From CAVWUA01 sp963758025 (lineage in GTDB: Bacteria; Planctomycetota; Planctomycetia; Isosphaerales; Isosphaeraceae), in NCBI GenBank assembly GCA_963758025.1, contig CAVWUA010000032.1:1-64000 (forward strand): a stretch of 64,000 bases of DNA, written 5' to 3'. The notes below the pieces were generated by a model. That model did not search any database. It was not told the origin of the DNA and worked only from the letters and a program-made list of their open reading frames with translations. A program made the translations under genes and the position numbers. Shown in pieces: positions 21,801 through 30,316 of this stretch. The first letter of the stretch is position 1. The number at the start of each line of letters is the position of its first letter.

Positions 21801-22716
21801 GTTGATCGTGACCTCGCCAGAGAATCCAGGGGGCCTCTTCGCCTTGCCCGTGCCGACCGGCTTCCCGCCGATCCAGCTTCGCTATGAGGGGAACACCGGG
21901 TTCGAGATGCGCCCCCTGGCGTTTTACCGAGGGCGGAGCTTCACCTCCGGCGAGGATATTCACGCCGTGCCGCCCGAGAAACTGGTGAATGTCGAGATCC
22001 GCCAGTACCTGACCAAGGTCCGCGTTCGCAACAAACGAGGGCGTGATCAGATCCTCGAATTCCCGGACCAGTTCGCGAACAACTCCCGGCGGATCTACCT
22101 CCACCCATACAACTGGCTTGATTACGAGCTGGCGGTGTCCAACACGACCGATGCCCCCCTGGACCTGTTCGTCAGCCGGCATCTGGGCGACCCTGGCGTC
22201 GGCCTGCCGGATGAGTCGCGGTTTACCCTGGCCGGGCACGCCGAGCAGATGATCGTCGGGACCATTCTGGGGGCCGACCTGACTTACGAGAAGCCGAAGA
22301 TTCTCACGATCAACGTCAAGGAAGAGGACGAGGAAGGCCCCGCCCTGTGCAAACCCCTGAAGGTCGAGGTCCGGAAGCTGCACCCGAAAGAGTTCATATA
22401 TGCCGACGCGGGCTATGACGGGTGGAACTTCTTCGTGTACGTGAAGCACATCGCCGATCCCGTCTCCGTCCCTTCGTATGTGTATGTCCGGGTGGAGCCG
22501 GCCGGGGCCTTCCTGGAATACCGCGACCGCCCGGCCGTCCAGATGGTCCCCGCCAACGGGGAGCGCGTCTTCGCCTTCCAGATCATCAAACCCGTCAACA
22601 TCATCCACTGGACCGTCGTCGCCGAGGGGGAGGAGGTCAAGCAAGACGACATGATCATGAACGAGGTCGAGAAAAAGAAGGCCGAGGAACCCAAGACACC
22701 AATTCCCAACTTCTGA
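18817..22716 (+). CDS. Membrane-anchored pseudo-caspase-like protein with large C-terminal region (four frame breaks)
   Basis: About 1300 residues if breaks near 19730, 21015, 21295 and 21610 are repaired. One membrane segment (~33-52) is followed by a caspase-fold region (~95-280): SLVAVGISTP..TRAYLLPADG, RPALLILDVAETGSN and VLVACAPGQLSWSSERDRRSVFGHYVAEGL. In active family members these read as a His-Gly strand, a D-x-C-H/R-x-G strand and an ...S.E....G.FT..L..GL strand. Here the catalytic Cys position is Ala (DVAETG, ~175-180) and no His is at the expected place, so it is probably inactive. A helical/TPR-like middle and coiled-coil region follow, then a beta-rich C-terminus (~930-1300, RIYLHPYNWLDYELAVSN and more). 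It lies between divergent tssK and tssB. Function unknown; a scaffolding role in this T6SS is inference. Confidence 0.62.
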
Positions 22717-23128
22717 ATAATTGATGGATGGAGGATATCTTGGTTGCCGTCGGATGGGTGCCGCCCACCATCAGTCTCTCCGTCTTAAAGCGGCGAATTG
22801 GAAACCATCAGACTGCATGTGAATGAGAAAAAAACATGTTGCGAGCGGGTCGTGCGCCCGTCATGATGCGCGGAGAGTTCGCCCGTGACACTTCTGGAAA
22901 TCCGGTGGGGCAACTGAGCCGCACGATGATCGTGTCCACCTATTCCGCACGGGTGCGGCGACGAGGCGACGATTTCCGGCTCCGCCCCGCGCCTTGATCG
23001 AGACAATCGCCGCCTTGCATGGCGGAACGAATAGAATGCCTTCGATAAGGGAATACCCCGTGCGATTCGTCGGTACGGGGATCAATCGCGCCCGGCACGT
23101 TAACCATCCTCTTTTGGGAGCAACCGCC
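22717..23128. other. Intergenic region upstream of tssB
   Basis: About 410 bases with no supported gene. It holds the likely promoter of the tssBC transcript, since no terminator-like hairpin with a T-tract was seen after the pseudo-caspase gene. A short ccgcc/ggcgg hairpin with loop ttgcat lies at about 23010-23025, with TAGAAT downstream (23032-23037), but no properly spaced -35 accompanies it. Confidence 0.3.
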
Positions 23129-23695
23129 ATGGCGAGCGAAAGCACCCAGCATAAGCTGGACCGAATCCGCAGCCCCCGCGTTCATCTGACCTATGATGTC
23201 GAGGTCGGCGGGGCGATCCAGATGAAGGAACTCCCCTTCGTGGCCGGCGTCCTGGCCGACCTCTCCGGCAAACCCGAGGAGGCCTTGCCGAAACTTAAGG
23301 ACCGGAAGTTCGTCGAGATCGACCGCGACAACTTCAACAAGGTCATGGCCGGCATCCGGCCTCGCCTGGCCTTCCAGGTCGATAACACGCTCCAGGATGA
23401 CGGCACAAAGCTCAACGTCGAGCTGCGATTCAGCCGCATGGATGACTTCGATCCGGAACAGGTCGTCCGGCAGGTCGAACCTTTGCGCAAGCTGCTCGAA
23501 GCGCGGGAACGACTGTCGAACCTCCTGACCAAGATGGATGGCAACGACCAGTTGGAAACCCTCCTGCAGGACGTCGTGAACAATACCGAAGACCTCAAGA
23601 AGCTCAGCGGCGAAACAGGCCGCGGCGGCGAAACAGGCCAGGGCATCGAGACGGCCCCAGACGCCGAGAGCACCCCGACGAATGAGGAGGCTTGA
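23129..23695 (+). CDS. tssB: T6SS contractile sheath small subunit TssB
   Basis: 188 residues, slightly longer than the usual ~165 because of a Gly/Thr/Glu-rich tail (~160-188). Core motifs: RVHLTYDVEVGGAIQMKELPF, VAGVLADLSGK, KFVEIDRDNFNKVMAGI, and DFDPEQVVRQVEPLRKLLEAR. TssB and TssC (VipA/VipB) co-assemble into the contractile sheath. ATG at 23129 is chosen for GGGAG upstream and because family conservation begins soon after. One base separates its TGA from the tssC ATG. No frame breaks. Confidence 0.96.
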   Translation: MASESTQHKLDRIRSPRVHLTYDVEVGGAIQMKELPFVAGVLADLSGKPEEALPKLKDRKFVEIDRDNFNKVMAGIRPRLAFQVDNTLQDDGTKLNVELRFSRMDDFDPEQVVRQVEPLRKLLEARERLSNLLTKMDGNDQLETLLQDVVNNTEDLKKLSGETGRGGETGQGIETAPDAESTPTNEEA

Positions 23696-23696
23696 A

Positions 23697-25184
23697 ATGA
23701 GCACCGCCGAACAACAGAACCAACCCTCGGCGTCCAAGACCCAGACCCAGGACGTGAGCCTCCTCGACAAGATCATCTCGCAGGGCCGCATGGCCCGCGA
23801 CGACGAGCAGCGGGCCGTCGCCAAGGACCTCATAGGCGAGTTCGTCGATCAGGTCATGGCCGGCACGATGACCGTCTCGAAAGACACGCAGGCGATGATC
23901 AACGCCCGTATCGGCCAGATCGACTCGTTGATCTCCAAGCAGCTCAACGCGATCCTCCACCACGAGGATTTTCAGAAGCTCGAAGCCTCCTGGCGCGGCC
24001 TGCATTACTTCGTCCAGCAGAGCGAAACGGGCCAACTCCTGAAGATCCGGGTCATGAACGTCTCCAAGCAAGACCTGCAGAAAGACCTGGAGCGCGCGCC
24101 GGAGTTCGACCAGAGCGCTCTGTTCAAGAAGGTGTACGAGGAGGAGTTCGGCACGTTCGGCGGCGCTCCGTTCGGCGCGCTCATCGGCGACTACGAATTC
24201 ACCCGGCATCCGCAGGATATCGCCCTGCTGGAAAAGGTATCGAACGTCGCCGCCGCCGCGCACGCGCCATTCCTCACGGCCGCCAGCCCCCAGCTTTTCA
24301 ACTGGGACGACTACACCGAGATGGCCAACCCGCGCGACCTGGCGAAGATCTTCAGTTCGAACGAGTACGTCAAGTGGCAGTCATTCCGCGACTCGGAGGA
24401 CGCCCGCTACGTCGGCCTCTGTCTCCCGCACATCCTGATGCGTCTGCCGTACGGGCCGGACACGACCCCCGTCGAGGCGTTCAACTTCCAGGAGGATGTC
24501 GACGGAACGAACCACCACAAGTACCTCTGGGGCAACGCGGCGTATGCCTTCGGGACCCGCCTGACCGAGGCGTTCGCCAAGCATCACTGGTGCGCCGCGA
24601 TCCGTGGCGTCGAGGGGGGTGGGCTGGTCCAGGGGCTTCCCTCGCACACATTCAAGACCGATGAAGGGGACGTGGCGTTGAAGTGCCCGACCGAGATTGC
24701 CATCACCGACCGCCGTGAGAAAGAGCTGTCGGATCTCGGCTTCATTCCGCTCGTGCATTGCAAGAACACCGATTACGCGGCGTTCTTCGGCGCCCAGTCG
24801 TGCCAGAAGGCCAAGCAGTACAACACTGACGCGGCCAACGCCAACGCGCGGCTCTCCTCGCAGCTCCAGTACATCATGGCGACCTCGCGGTTCGCGCATT
24901 ACCTCAAGGCCATGATGCGCGACAAGATTGGCAGCTTCATGAGCCGCTCCGACTGCGAGAGCTTCCTCAACCGCTGGATCGCCGAGTACGTGACGACCGA
25001 CCCGGAGGCCAACCAGGACCTCAAGGCCAAGCGCCCCCTGAGCGAGGCGCGGATCGACGTCGTGGACCTACCCGGCAAGCCGGGATGCTACAAGGCCGTC
25101 GCATTCCTGAAGCCCCACTTCCAGCTCGATGAGCTGACGATCTCCCTGCGCCTCGTCGCCGAGCTTCCACCGCCGGCCAAGTGA
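23697..25184 (+). CDS. tssC: T6SS contractile sheath large subunit TssC
   Basis: 495 residues, the normal length. Family motifs run throughout: RDDEQRAVAKDLIGEFVDQV, SWRGLHYFVQQSETG, WQSFRDSEDARYVGLCLPH, YGPDTTPVEAFNFQED, GNAAYAFGTRLTEAF, GVEGGGLVQGLPSHTF, TEIAITDRREKELSDLGFIP and CQKAKQYNTDAANANARLSSQLQ. It is the larger sheath subunit. GAGGAGG just upstream of ATG 23697 lies inside the end of tssB, indicating translational coupling. A stable hairpin follows the stop. Confidence 0.97.
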   Translation: MSTAEQQNQPSASKTQTQDVSLLDKIISQGRMARDDEQRAVAKDLIGEFVDQVMAGTMTVSKDTQAMINARIGQIDSLISKQLNAILHHEDFQKLEASWRGLHYFVQQSETGQLLKIRVMNVSKQDLQKDLERAPEFDQSALFKKVYEEEFGTFGGAPFGALIGDYEFTRHPQDIALLEKVSNVAAAAHAPFLTAASPQLFNWDDYTEMANPRDLAKIFSSNEYVKWQSFRDSEDARYVGLCLPHILMRLPYGPDTTPVEAFNFQEDVDGTNHHKYLWGNAAYAFGTRLTEAFAKHHWCAAIRGVEGGGLVQGLPSHTFKTDEGDVALKCPTEIAITDRREKELSDLGFIPLVHCKNTDYAAFFGAQSCQKAKQYNTDAANANARLSSQLQYIMATSRFAHYLKAMMRDKIGSFMSRSDCESFLNRWIAEYVTTDPEANQDLKAKRPLSEARIDVVDLPGKPGCYKAVAFLKPHFQLDELTISLRLVAELPPPAK

Positions 25185-25213
25185 GGCCGCCGTGGCACGC
25201 GCCGTCGTCCGCC

Positions 25214-25241
25214 GGTGTCCACCCGGAAACGGGTGGACACC
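25214..25241. promoter_or_regulatory. Perfect 12-bp hairpin with GAAA tetraloop after tssC
   Basis: Arms 25214-25225 (ggtgtccacccg) and 25230-25241 pair perfectly around the loop gaaa. There is no T-tract after it, so it is either a partial terminator or an mRNA 3'-end stabiliser between tssBC and hcp. Confidence 0.6.
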
Positions 25242-25387
25242 ACGCATAAACAAAATTCAGGAATTCTGTTCCCTGGAACTGTCACATGAATTCCGGCATG
25301 ACGTAATGATGGCATGAGACCGGGGAAGTGTTCACCTGGTCGAACGGTGCGAAACGGTGTCGATTCACTTACGAGGGAGTACCAGCG

Positions 25388-25873
25388 ATGGCAGCCAATT
25401 ATTTCCTGAAGTTCGAGCCAGAGGTCAAGGGCGAGTCAAAGCAATCGGGTTTCGAAGGTCAGATCGAGATCCTGAGCTTCAGCTGGGGTGTCACCCAGTC
25501 TGGAGGGTTCTCTTACGCGGGAGGGGGTAGCTCGGCCAAGTCGAACCTCCAGGACCTCAGCCTCTCGTTCCGACAGTGCTCCGCCTCGCCCAAGCTGATG
25601 CAGCACTGCGCCAGCGGCAAGCACCTGGACAAGGCGACCCTGACCTGCCTCAAGGCGGGCGGAGACTCGGCGGAGAAATACCAGGAGGTTGTCATGACGG
25701 ACGTCATCATCTCCAGCTACCAGACCGGTGGCAGCGGAGACGACATGCCCATCGAGTCGATGTCCCTGAACTTCGCGAAGGTGGAACAGGAGTACTTCGC
25801 GCAGGACGACAAGGGGATCACCAAGTCCGGCGGCAAGGGAGTCTGGGACCAGCAGAAGGCCACGACGAAGTGA
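25388..25873 (+). CDS. hcp: T6SS tube protein Hcp (TssD)
   Basis: 161 residues, typical for Hcp. It begins NYFLKFEPEVKGESKQSGFEG, then EILSFSWGVTQSGG, with the internal strands LSLSFRQCSASPKLMQHC and LDKATLTCLKAGG, VVMTDVIISSYQTGG and ESMSLNFAKVEQEYF; a short polar tail follows. Hcp hexamers stack into the inner tube and carry effectors. ATG 25388 has GAGGGAG upstream; longer in-frame starts add an unconserved leader. It has its own 200-base leader and is bracketed by hairpins on both sides, which fits its need for high, separate expression. Confidence 0.95.
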   Translation: MAANYFLKFEPEVKGESKQSGFEGQIEILSFSWGVTQSGGFSYAGGGSSAKSNLQDLSLSFRQCSASPKLMQHCASGKHLDKATLTCLKAGGDSAEKYQEVVMTDVIISSYQTGGSGDDMPIESMSLNFAKVEQEYFAQDDKGITKSGGKGVWDQQKATTK

Positions 25874-25877
25874 CCGA

Positions 25878-25956
25878 TCACCGAAAAGAAATCGGTGACG
25901 GCTGATAACGGATAAACAATGACATGAGAAAGCCGCCGGGCGTGCAACCCGGCGGC
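25878..25956. promoter_or_regulatory. Two hairpins after hcp
   Basis: First, tcaccga at 25878-25884 pairs with tcggtga at 25892-25898 around a 7-base A-rich loop. Second, gccgccggg at 25932-25940 pairs with cccggcggc at 25948-25956 around cgtgcaa, followed by gcgggtttgg. Neither has a long T-tract; the second is the better terminator candidate, partly separating hcp from tssE. Confidence 0.5.
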
Positions 25957-26041
25957 GCGGGTTTGGGGATGGTACGTGACGCGGACCGCGTCCGTCGCAA
26001 AACATCGGCGCGCGTCTGGCCAACGGCCGGGGGTCACGTTC

Positions 26042-26527
26042 ATGGCGCAACCCGAGTCCGACCTGGAGCTGCGGCCGTCCGTTCTGGACCGCCTCATCGA
26101 TGACGAACCCCAGGTCGGCACTGAGGGACAATCCTCCCGGGGTGGCCGGCTCTCAGACCTGAAGAAGGCGGTCAAACGCGACCTGGAATGGATTCTCAAC
26201 AGCCGGCAGATTCTCGTGGACGTTCCCCCGGGGCTGTCGCACGTTGAGGAGTCGCTGGTCACGTTCGGCCTGCCCGACTTTACGCACGCCAGTCTGTCCA
26301 CGGCCGACGATCAGGATCGGCTGCGGCGGACCATCGAACGGGCCATCGCCCGGTTCGAGCCGCGGCTCTCGGACGTCAACGTCGCGTTGATCGAGCTTCG
26401 GGAGTTCGACCGCAGCCTTCGCTTCCGGATCGACGCGACCCTCAAGGTCGAGCCGAAACCGGAGCCAATCACGTTTGACTCGTTGCTCCAGCTTCCAACC
26501 AAGGCCTTCGTGGTGCAGGGCGATTGA
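26042..26527 (+). CDS. tssE: T6SS baseplate protein TssE (gp25-like)
   Basis: 161 residues. It contains the gp25/lysozyme-like baseplate domain: LRPSVLDRLIDDEPQ at the start, LKKAVKRDLEWILNSRQ, SLVTFGLPDFTHASLSTADDQDRLRRTIERAIARFEPRL and VNVALIELREFDRSLRFRIDATL. TssE is the wedge component at the sheath base. The start at 26042 puts the conserved LRPSVLDRL about a dozen residues in. Four bases after the stop the tssF ATG begins, so tssE, tssF and tssG form a tight operon. Confidence 0.94.
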   Translation: MAQPESDLELRPSVLDRLIDDEPQVGTEGQSSRGGRLSDLKKAVKRDLEWILNSRQILVDVPPGLSHVEESLVTFGLPDFTHASLSTADDQDRLRRTIERAIARFEPRLSDVNVALIELREFDRSLRFRIDATLKVEPKPEPITFDSLLQLPTKAFVVQGD

Positions 26528-26531
26528 TCTG

Positions 26532-28358
26532 ATGGATGACGACCTGCTGACCTATTACAACGGCGAGTTGAGCTACATCCGGGAAATGGGGACGGAATTC
26601 GCCGCCCGCTATCCCAAAGTCGCCGGCCGGCTCTTGCTGGAATCCGGCGCATGCGAGGATCCGCACGTCGAACGCTTGCTCGAAGGCTTCGCGTTCCTCA
26701 CGGCGCGGGTGCGGAAGAAGCTGGACGACGAGTATCCCGAGATCACCGACGCCCTGCTGGGCGTCCTCTATCCGCATTACCTCCGCCCCCTGCCGTCGAT
26801 GTCGATCGTGCAGTTCCTGCCCGGACCCGACGCGGCGAAGCTCGTCGGCGGACACACGGTCGACCGCGGAACGCGCCTGGAATCGCAGCCGGTACGGGGG
26901 GCGCCTTGCCAGTTCCGCACCGCATACCCGGTGACGCTCTGGCCGATCCAGGTCGCGGCGGCCCGCCTGCATCCTGACCGCGTGGTCGTGCCAGGTAAGC
27001 CGCCCGAGGCGGTCGCGCTCTTACAGCTCAGCCTCCGAGCAACCGGCGGAACGACGTTCGCGCAGTTGCCTCTGGAGAGCCTCCGATTCCATCTCGACGG
27101 CGAAGGGCCGCAGGTCCACGCCCTGTATGAACTGATCTTCAACCATGTCTGTAAGATCGTCGTGCAAGGGATACGGACAGATGGCTCGACCGAGACCGTC
27201 ACACTTCCACGCGAGGCGATCCGGCCAGTCGGTTTCGAGGCGGACGAGGGCATGTTCCCCTATCCCTCGCAATCCTTCCCCGGCTATCGCTTGATTCAGG
27301 AATACTTCGCGTTTCCCGAGAAATACCTGTTCTTTGACCTGGCTGGCCTGGAAAGCCTGCGAGGCCGCCCCTGGGGCGATTCGGTCGAGGTTCTCCTGTT
27401 TTTAAATCGGTCCCCCCGCGCCGAGATCTCGGTCGTCGCGGACAACATCAAGCTCGGCTGCACGCCAATCGTCAACCTGTTTTCGATCGTCGCCGAGCCG
27501 ATCGCCTTGACGCAGGCTCAGTTCGAGTACCGGGTTGTGCCAGACGTGCATCGCCCGCTGGCGACGGAAGTTTACTCTATCGACGAGGTGACGAGCACGG
27601 CCTCGTATCTGAGCGAACCGATCCGATTCGAGCCGTTCTACACGATGCGGCAGAAGTCCACCGGGCGCGGCGAACGGGCCTACTGGTACGCGAGCCGCCG
27701 CCCTTCGCAAAAGCCGAACGACTTCGGCACCGAGGTCTCGCTCTCGTTCGTGGACCCCGGGTTCAACCCGGCCCGGCCCGCCGCCGAGATGATCACCGTC
27801 CGTGCGACCTGCACGAACCGCGACCTCCCCGCGCGGCTGCCGTTCGGCGGGGACCAGGGGGATTTTCGCCCCGAGGCCCCGGGGCCGATCAGTCGGGTCC
27901 GCTGCTTGCGAAAACCAACCCTTCCGCGACGGCCGAAATTGGGGCGGGGCTCGCAATGGCGCTTGATCTCGCACCTGTCGCTCAACCATCTTTCGCTGGC
28001 GGATAACGAGGAGGGGCTGGAGTCGCTCCGCGAGATCCTCCGGCTGTACGACTGGGCCGAGAGCGCCGCGAGCCGCCAGCAGATCAACGGCATCACCGCC
28101 GTATCAAGCCGTCGAGTCGCGGGTCGCACCGGCCGCGCGGTCGGCGGCGCGGTGTGCCAGGGAATCGAGGTTTTGATCGAGTTTGATGAGGCCCATTTCG
28201 TCGGCAGCGGCGTATTCCTGCTGGCGAGCGTCCTGGAGCGGTTCCTTGGAACGTACACATCAATCAACTCGTTCAGCCAGCTTGTCGCCCGAACGCGGCA
28301 ACGCGAGGAGACATTGAAGCGATGGCCACCCCGCGCGGGTTACCGAACGCTCCTCTAG
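26532..28358 (+). CDS. tssF: T6SS baseplate protein TssF
   Basis: 608 residues, normal for TssF. The N-terminal signature LLTYYNGELSYIREMGTEFA and RYPKVAGRL is followed by DPHVERLLEGFAFLTARVRKKLDDEYPEITDALLG and LYPHYLRPLPSM. Later motifs include FPEKYLFFDLAGL, NLFSIVAEPIALTQ and RPSQKPNDFGTEVSLSFVD, ending EETLKRWPPRAGYRTLL. TssF forms the baseplate wedge with TssG and TssE. Its last 37 bases overlap the start of tssG, implying coupled translation. Confidence 0.96.
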   Translation: MDDDLLTYYNGELSYIREMGTEFAARYPKVAGRLLLESGACEDPHVERLLEGFAFLTARVRKKLDDEYPEITDALLGVLYPHYLRPLPSMSIVQFLPGPDAAKLVGGHTVDRGTRLESQPVRGAPCQFRTAYPVTLWPIQVAAARLHPDRVVVPGKPPEAVALLQLSLRATGGTTFAQLPLESLRFHLDGEGPQVHALYELIFNHVCKIVVQGIRTDGSTETVTLPREAIRPVGFEADEGMFPYPSQSFPGYRLIQEYFAFPEKYLFFDLAGLESLRGRPWGDSVEVLLFLNRSPRAEISVVADNIKLGCTPIVNLFSIVAEPIALTQAQFEYRVVPDVHRPLATEVYSIDEVTSTASYLSEPIRFEPFYTMRQKSTGRGERAYWYASRRPSQKPNDFGTEVSLSFVDPGFNPARPAAEMITVRATCTNRDLPARLPFGGDQGDFRPEAPGPISRVRCLRKPTLPRRPKLGRGSQWRLISHLSLNHLSLADNEEGLESLREILRLYDWAESAASRQQINGITAVSSRRVAGRTGRAVGGAVCQGIEVLIEFDEAHFVGSGVFLLASVLERFLGTYTSINSFSQLVARTRQREETLKRWPPRAGYRTLL

Positions 28359-29350
28359 AGCGAGAGCTATTCGAGGCTCCTTATCGGTTCGACTTCTTCC
28401 AGGCTGTCCGCCTGTTGGAGCGGCGGAGTCCGTCCCGAAAGCGAATTGGCCGTGAGGGGTCGCCGCGCCAGGAGGCTGTGCGGTTTCATGCGGTGCGGGG
28501 TCTGGCCTTCCCCGCCAGTGCGATTCAAAGGCTGGAGGATTCAGACGATCCCGACCGGCCGCCGGCAATGTCCATCACGTTTCTGGGACTGACGGGCCCG
28601 CAAGGGGTGCTTCCGTACTGCTATACCGAATTGGTCATGGAACGTAATCGCGCCGGGGACCGTACCCTGGCGGCGTTTCTCGACCTTTTCCATCACCGCC
28701 TCGCCTCGTTGTTCTATCGCGCGTGGCAGAAGCATCACCTCGCGGCCCTGGAAGAGCAGGAAGAGTCATCGCGGTTCTCGGCGCATCTGTTCGACCTGAT
28801 TGGCCTGGGGATGGAGCCGCTACGGAACCGCCACGCGTTTCCCGATGAGGCCCTGCCGTTCTTCGCGGGGGCCTTCGCCCAGCGGCACCGCTCCGCCGTC
28901 ATGCTGGAGCGGCTGCTTATCGATTACTTCGAGCTTCCAGTGGCAGTCTGTCAGTTCGAGGGCCGCTGGCTCCGGCTGGCGCCTGACGACCGCTCGCGCC
29001 TGGGAGCCTCGGGCAGATTTCAACAGCTTGGCGTCAGCCTGGTCGTCGGCGAGAAGGTCCGGGACGAGCAAGGGAAGTTCCGCCTGCGAATCGGCCCCCT
29101 GTCGTTCCCCCAATTCCTTGCCCTGTCGCCGGACGGACCTGATTTCCGTGCCTTAACCCAGATGACGCGGCTTTTTGTCCAGGGAGAACTCGACTACGAC
29201 GTGCAACTGGTCCTCAAGGCCGAGGAGGTGCCTGATTGTCAGCTCTCCTCCACGCCGGAGGCCGGGGCACGGCTGGGCCGGCATGCCTGGCTCAAGAGCC
29301 GGCCGTTGGCGGACGACGCCCGGGATGCGGTTTTCGCGGCCGGAGCCTGA
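28322..29350 (+). CDS. tssG: T6SS baseplate protein TssG
   Basis: 342 residues. Family features: LFEAPYRFDFFQAVRLLER near the start, VRFHAVRGLAFPASAIQRLE, ITFLGLTGPQGVLPYCYTELV, ALAAFLDLFHHRLASLFYRAWQKH with one substitution in this copy, and LLIDYFELPVAVCQFEGRWLRL. TssG pairs with two TssF copies in each wedge. It is the last core baseplate gene; 59 bases separate it from the candidate effector gene. No frame breaks. Confidence 0.95.
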   Translation: MATPRGLPNAPLERELFEAPYRFDFFQAVRLLERRSPSRKRIGREGSPRQEAVRFHAVRGLAFPASAIQRLEDSDDPDRPPAMSITFLGLTGPQGVLPYCYTELVMERNRAGDRTLAAFLDLFHHRLASLFYRAWQKHHLAALEEQEESSRFSAHLFDLIGLGMEPLRNRHAFPDEALPFFAGAFAQRHRSAVMLERLLIDYFELPVAVCQFEGRWLRLAPDDRSRLGASGRFQQLGVSLVVGEKVRDEQGKFRLRIGPLSFPQFLALSPDGPDFRALTQMTRLFVQGELDYDVQLVLKAEEVPDCQLSSTPEAGARLGRHAWLKSRPLADDARDAVFAAGA

Positions 29351-29409
29351 CGCGGAACGGAACGCGAGTTCTCATGCCGGTCTTCTCAACATGAGAGAAA
29401 GGCTCACCA

Positions 29410-30237
29410 ATGGCACTCACATCACCGCGCTTCTCGAAAAACAAACGGCTGCAATCCGCGGCCGAGAACAAACCACCGATGCGGTCGGGAGAGGCGGGAG
29501 AGGCGGTCCGCATCCTTCAGCAAGCCTTGATCGACCTCGGATACCGCATGCCGATCTCCACGAAACGAAGCGGCAGCCCCGATGGCATCTACGGTAAGGA
29601 GACGGCCGGCGTTGCCAAGCTCGTCCAGGGACAGTATGGCCTTTCGGTGGACGGAGTCGCCGGCAAGAACACGCTCCACAAGCTCGACGAACTCTTGCAG
29701 AACCCGGCCCCACCGCCGCCGACCGGCATGCCCTACATGGTTCCGGGGATGAAGGTCGTGCTCGCCCAGCCCAGCTCGATGGCCTGCTGGGCGACCGTGT
29801 ACACGATGATGATCTCGTGGAAGCGCCAGCAATCCATGGGCATCCGTCAGGCTGTCAACGACGTCGATCCCAAGTACGCCAAGATCTACGACGACAATAC
29901 CGGCCTGCCGTCCACCGAGTTCAAGCCGTTCCTCAATGCCGCCGGAATGTCGTACGAGCCGATGGCGAACTTGATGATCGAGGCGTGGGTGGATCTCCTG
30001 CGAGCGTACGGCCTGCTCTGGGTCGGTACTCTGGCTGGAGTGTCACCCGGTTCAGGGCTGCACTCGCGGATCATCGAAGGCATGCGCGGCGACGGACACG
30101 CCGACGACACGTACATGAAGATCATCGACCCCGCCGGGGGCAAGCGTTACGAAGAACTCTTCCAGACCTTCCTCACCAAGTATGAGGGGGGGTTCATCGA
30201 TGCCAACAGTGAATATTACCAGATCCGGCATTTCTAA
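29410..30237 (+). CDS. Peptidoglycan-binding / papain-like cysteine protease-like protein, candidate T6SS effector
   Basis: 275 residues with no signal peptide. Residues ~29-92 are a PG_binding_1 domain (EAVRILQQALIDLGY, DGIYGKETAGVAKLVQ, LSVDGVAGKNTLHKL). After a proline hinge (~98-105) a papain-like (AvrRpt2/C39-like) domain follows: AQPSSMACWATVYTMM gives candidate Gln120 and Cys126; GLHSRIIEGMRGDG gives His218; KIIDPAGG gives Asp240. The order Q-C-H-D fits that fold. It lies between tssG and tssH in the same direction, with GAAAGG before the ATG. Cytoplasmic production plus wall binding plus T6SS linkage suggests a secreted cell-wall or protein-cleaving effector; this is inference. No small immunity-type gene sits next to it. 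Alternatively it could be a housekeeping wall enzyme. Confidence 0.7.
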   Translation: MALTSPRFSKNKRLQSAAENKPPMRSGEAGEAVRILQQALIDLGYRMPISTKRSGSPDGIYGKETAGVAKLVQGQYGLSVDGVAGKNTLHKLDELLQNPAPPPPTGMPYMVPGMKVVLAQPSSMACWATVYTMMISWKRQQSMGIRQAVNDVDPKYAKIYDDNTGLPSTEFKPFLNAAGMSYEPMANLMIEAWVDLLRAYGLLWVGTLAGVSPGSGLHSRIIEGMRGDGHADDTYMKIIDPAGGKRYEELFQTFLTKYEGGFIDANSEYYQIRHF

Positions 30238-30316
30238 TTTGAATCCGCGAACGCCGATTTATCGAGTGGGCTCCGTCCACCATTGCGGGGCGAAACCAAA
30301 CGAACGGGAGGCGCGT

